Origin: Drosophila miranda
Taxonomy: Eukaryota; Arthropoda; Insecta; Diptera; Drosophilidae
NCBI RefSeq assembly: GCF_003369915.1
Contig: NC_046675.1
Span: 23,622,001 to 23,686,000, forward strand
Direction: 5' to 3'
Length of the DNA stretch: 64,000 bases
Position 1 is the first letter of the stretch, and the number at the start of each line of letters is the position of its first letter. Made by a program: the position numbers and the translations under genes. Shown here one piece after another: positions 62,126-64,000 of this stretch. Under the pieces are notes generated by a model. That model saw only the letters and a program-made list of their open reading frames with translations, was not told the origin of the DNA and did not search any database.

Positions 62126-62210
62126 AAGTGGAAATTTGCGCGGGAGTTGAGAAACAAATTTTATTTGCTGAATTGCAAATTTTTATATTATTTTACCCAT
62201 ACCATAAGCC

Positions 62211-64000
62211 ATGTCCAGCGACGCTGCACTAGCATCCAAATGGACCCGTCCAGATGATGTGCGCATTAAGTGAAAATTTCAGCTCAGATAAACCAAAACA
62301 TATATGTAAATCTCTGGAATTTTGCAGTTTATCAAGCTCCAACGGCTTAAACAAAAGAAGAAACAATTGGCAGCACGTGTAAGCAATAACAACAATTGCA
62401 AAAGGCCAACACTACAATTGGATGAGACTGATAAGAGCAAACTTTTAGAAGCAAAACTAGCGCAGAAACGAAAGAATCCCTTTGCCAAGTGAGTGTTAAT
62501 TTTTAATTTTGTAGATCAACTGTTGACCTAAAAACCATATGAGCTACTTCTCTCAGATCCACAGAAGTTGCGAAAAAGCAGAGAGTTGAGGCCGAGGTCC
62601 ACGACCTGCCTGTGGTCACGGCCTCCTCCTGCTTTGTCCGAGAGACGCCCACACGTCCGCCGGCGGCCAAGCTTGTGCTACAGAAATTCGATGCCCAGGC
62701 CTTTGCCAAGCTGCTGCAGCAGCCGTACGCCGAAGAAGAGGACGATGCCGCACTGGCTGCTCAACAGAAGCACACAGCGCATTTGCCTGTGGACTGGTGC
62801 CTGAAGACGCGCGCTCGCTTCTTTTGCCCCACGGAACTGCCTGCCATTCAGTTGAAGACCTCCCAGCTGGCCAGCGGACTGACCAGCTTCGTGCGCTGCA
62901 TCGACACCCAACAGTCGGAGAGCACGCTGGACATCTCGGATGCCACGCGTTTCAACCAGTGCACCTACTACTGGCAGCATCCGCATCTGCCCTGGCTGAC
63001 GCTCTTCCCGCGCAACTCCAAGGAGAACATCGGTGTGACGGTCGGCGAGCGCGAACGGAAGGCGCTGGCCGAGGAGTGGGACTACAGCTTCCGCGGACTC
63101 TTCCAGTTGCTGCGTGCCCGCCAGTGCCCCTACTTCTATTTGTGCGCCAACTCGTTCACGGTGCTGTTCCGGGCAGCGGGAATTGGCGGCCGCGCCGAGA
63201 GCCATGCCCTTGTCACACCCTCCACGCGTGGCATGAGGATGGCCCTGCGCCAGGAGGGAATAGAGTTTACCATGCCTCTGAAGAGCGAAGCAGGTGGTGG
63301 CGATGGCAGCTTCACAGAGGAGAGCACCAGCAGCTCTACGATGGATGCACCAGAGGAAACTTCGGTGCCTCCTCCTACCGGAGAAGACGATGAGGACGAT
63401 GATGAGGCCTGGCTAGAGAGCTTGGGCGTCGACGAGCGAGAACTACGACGCATACAGTCCTCCCACGCTAGGAAACAGCAGGCAGCCGAGATGCGAGAGG
63501 ATTTCAGCGACAACTCGCTGCTGCTCATTGATGGAGTGGAGTGCCAAGGATTCTTCAGCTATCTGCTGAATGCCAAGAGCGCCATCAGCAATGTGGGTCG
63601 TCTGGCGGGAGTGCCACCCACTCTGCTGTCGCCAGTTGCATTCCCGAAAGCTACCATGCAGCACCTGGTGCCGCGCTCCAAAAAGGTTCGACTCGATGGC
63701 GTGGATTACTTCAGCATCGACATCAAAGGCCTTATCCTGCCCACATTTCTGCCCAGCGTGGCGGAGCTGCTCTGCGATACCCGCCATATGTTCAGCTCCA
63801 CTCTGGCCAGCAGCACCAATACCTTGGCCTTCAGCAAGGCCTCGCAAAAAGTTCTGGATTCGCCAGAAGCGCCTCAGGAGGACGGAAAGGAAGGCACCGC
63901 GGCCGACCAGGTGTTTGGCGAGCAGAATCTCTCAGAGTGCGGCCTCCTGCCATCCGTGGTGGGCTCTATCTGTCGCACTGGCCAGCATGCTGTCGGACTT
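62211..64000 (+). CDS. hd: humpty dumpty, DONSON family replication protein (3' end cut by window)
   Basis: A nuclear DNA replication factor; fly hd mutants lose proliferation and follicle-cell gene amplification, and DONSON acts in replicative helicase assembly and fork stability. Exons 62211-62258, 62328-62488 and from 62557 to the window end join to 551 residues with no stop. The first donor is GAT|GTGCGC, chosen because a phase-0 join gives the continuous peptide WTRPDDFIKLQRLKQKK, while the nearby AA|GTGAAA donor would lead to an early stop. Family-like segments are FVRCIDTQQSESTLDIS, YYWQHPHLPWLTLFPR and WDYSFRGLFQLLRARQCPYF. An acidic linker (GEDDEDDDEAW) separates the two halves. It shares a divergent promoter with the ZAD gene. 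The stop codon lies beyond 64000. Confidence 0.94.

Larger units (their letters stand above)
61824..62210. promoter_or_regulatory. divergent promoter region of the ZAD gene and hd
   Basis: 387 bp separate the two start codons. The interval carries a perfect DRE and a Motif-1-like box near the hd side and no TATA box, as expected of broadly expressed fly genes. Confidence 0.65.

Noticed and set aside
62678..63847. Minus-strand frames of 130-175 codons and a plus frame of 198 codons
   Set aside because: Out-of-frame with the hd coding exon, which reads through to the window end with DONSON-like sequence.
1..64000. Transposons, CRISPR arrays or viral insertions
   Set aside because: I saw no long terminal repeats, terminal inverted repeats with a transposase frame, reverse-transcriptase motifs, or regularly spaced repeats. 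Old degraded fragments would not be visible by eye.

Overview
The window reads as genomic DNA of a fruit fly, most likely a member of the Drosophila obscura group (inference). The fly assignment rests on the order and content of recognised genes: kkv (chitin synthase 1), 7B2, a ZAD zinc-finger gene, hd (humpty dumpty/DONSON) and a tRNA-Arg(TCG). I associate these from memory with the 83A region of D. melanogaster 3R (Muller element E). Introns are short, coding exons are GC-rich and the surrounding DNA is AT-rich and full of microsatellites. The narrower species-group guess rests only on the general look of the non-coding DNA.

Layout. From 1 to about 7.2 kb there is non-coding DNA; its right part is probably the 3' UTR of a minus-strand C2H2 zinc-finger gene whose whole coding region is one exon (7221-9119). 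From 9.2 to 48.7 kb there is about 40 kb with no convincing multi-exon gene. It holds simple repeats, short palindromes and clustered regulatory-type motifs, plus a few short coding-like islands (28.5, 43.2 and 46.5 kb). Part of it may be 5' introns and enhancers of the zinc-finger gene. From 48.7 kb the window is gene-dense: tRNA-Arg(TCG) (minus), an unrecognised intronless gene of 390 codons (plus), kkv (plus, nine coding exons with one mutually exclusive pair), 7B2 (minus, convergent with kkv), a five-finger ZAD zinc-finger gene (minus), and hd (plus, divergent from the ZAD gene, cut by the window end).

The neighbours do not form a pathway. kkv makes cuticular and tracheal chitin at the plasma membrane, 7B2 chaperones prohormone convertase 2 in neuroendocrine cells, hd acts in DNA replication, and the zinc-finger proteins are presumed transcription factors. 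hd and the ZAD gene share a 387-bp divergent interval with a DRE and a Motif-1-like box, typical of broadly expressed fly genes.

Most interesting signals: (1) the octamer TACTCGTA/TACGAGTA occurs 15 times by my count, all non-coding and about eight times chance; (2) TACATATGTA occurs eight times; (3) AGGGTAT/ATACCCT is enriched and forms short perfect hairpins; (4) RFX-type, NRF1/Ewg-type and Pho-type motifs cluster at about 10.5-10.65 kb beside paired GA and CT tracts; (5) a 44-codon ORF with good fly codon use ends in a strong splice donor downstream of a DRE at 43 kb; (6) the 390-codon gene carries an in-frame tandem duplication; (7) the kkv alternative exon pair is frame-neutral, and its second member has a weak donor. 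All counts were made by eye and should be recomputed.
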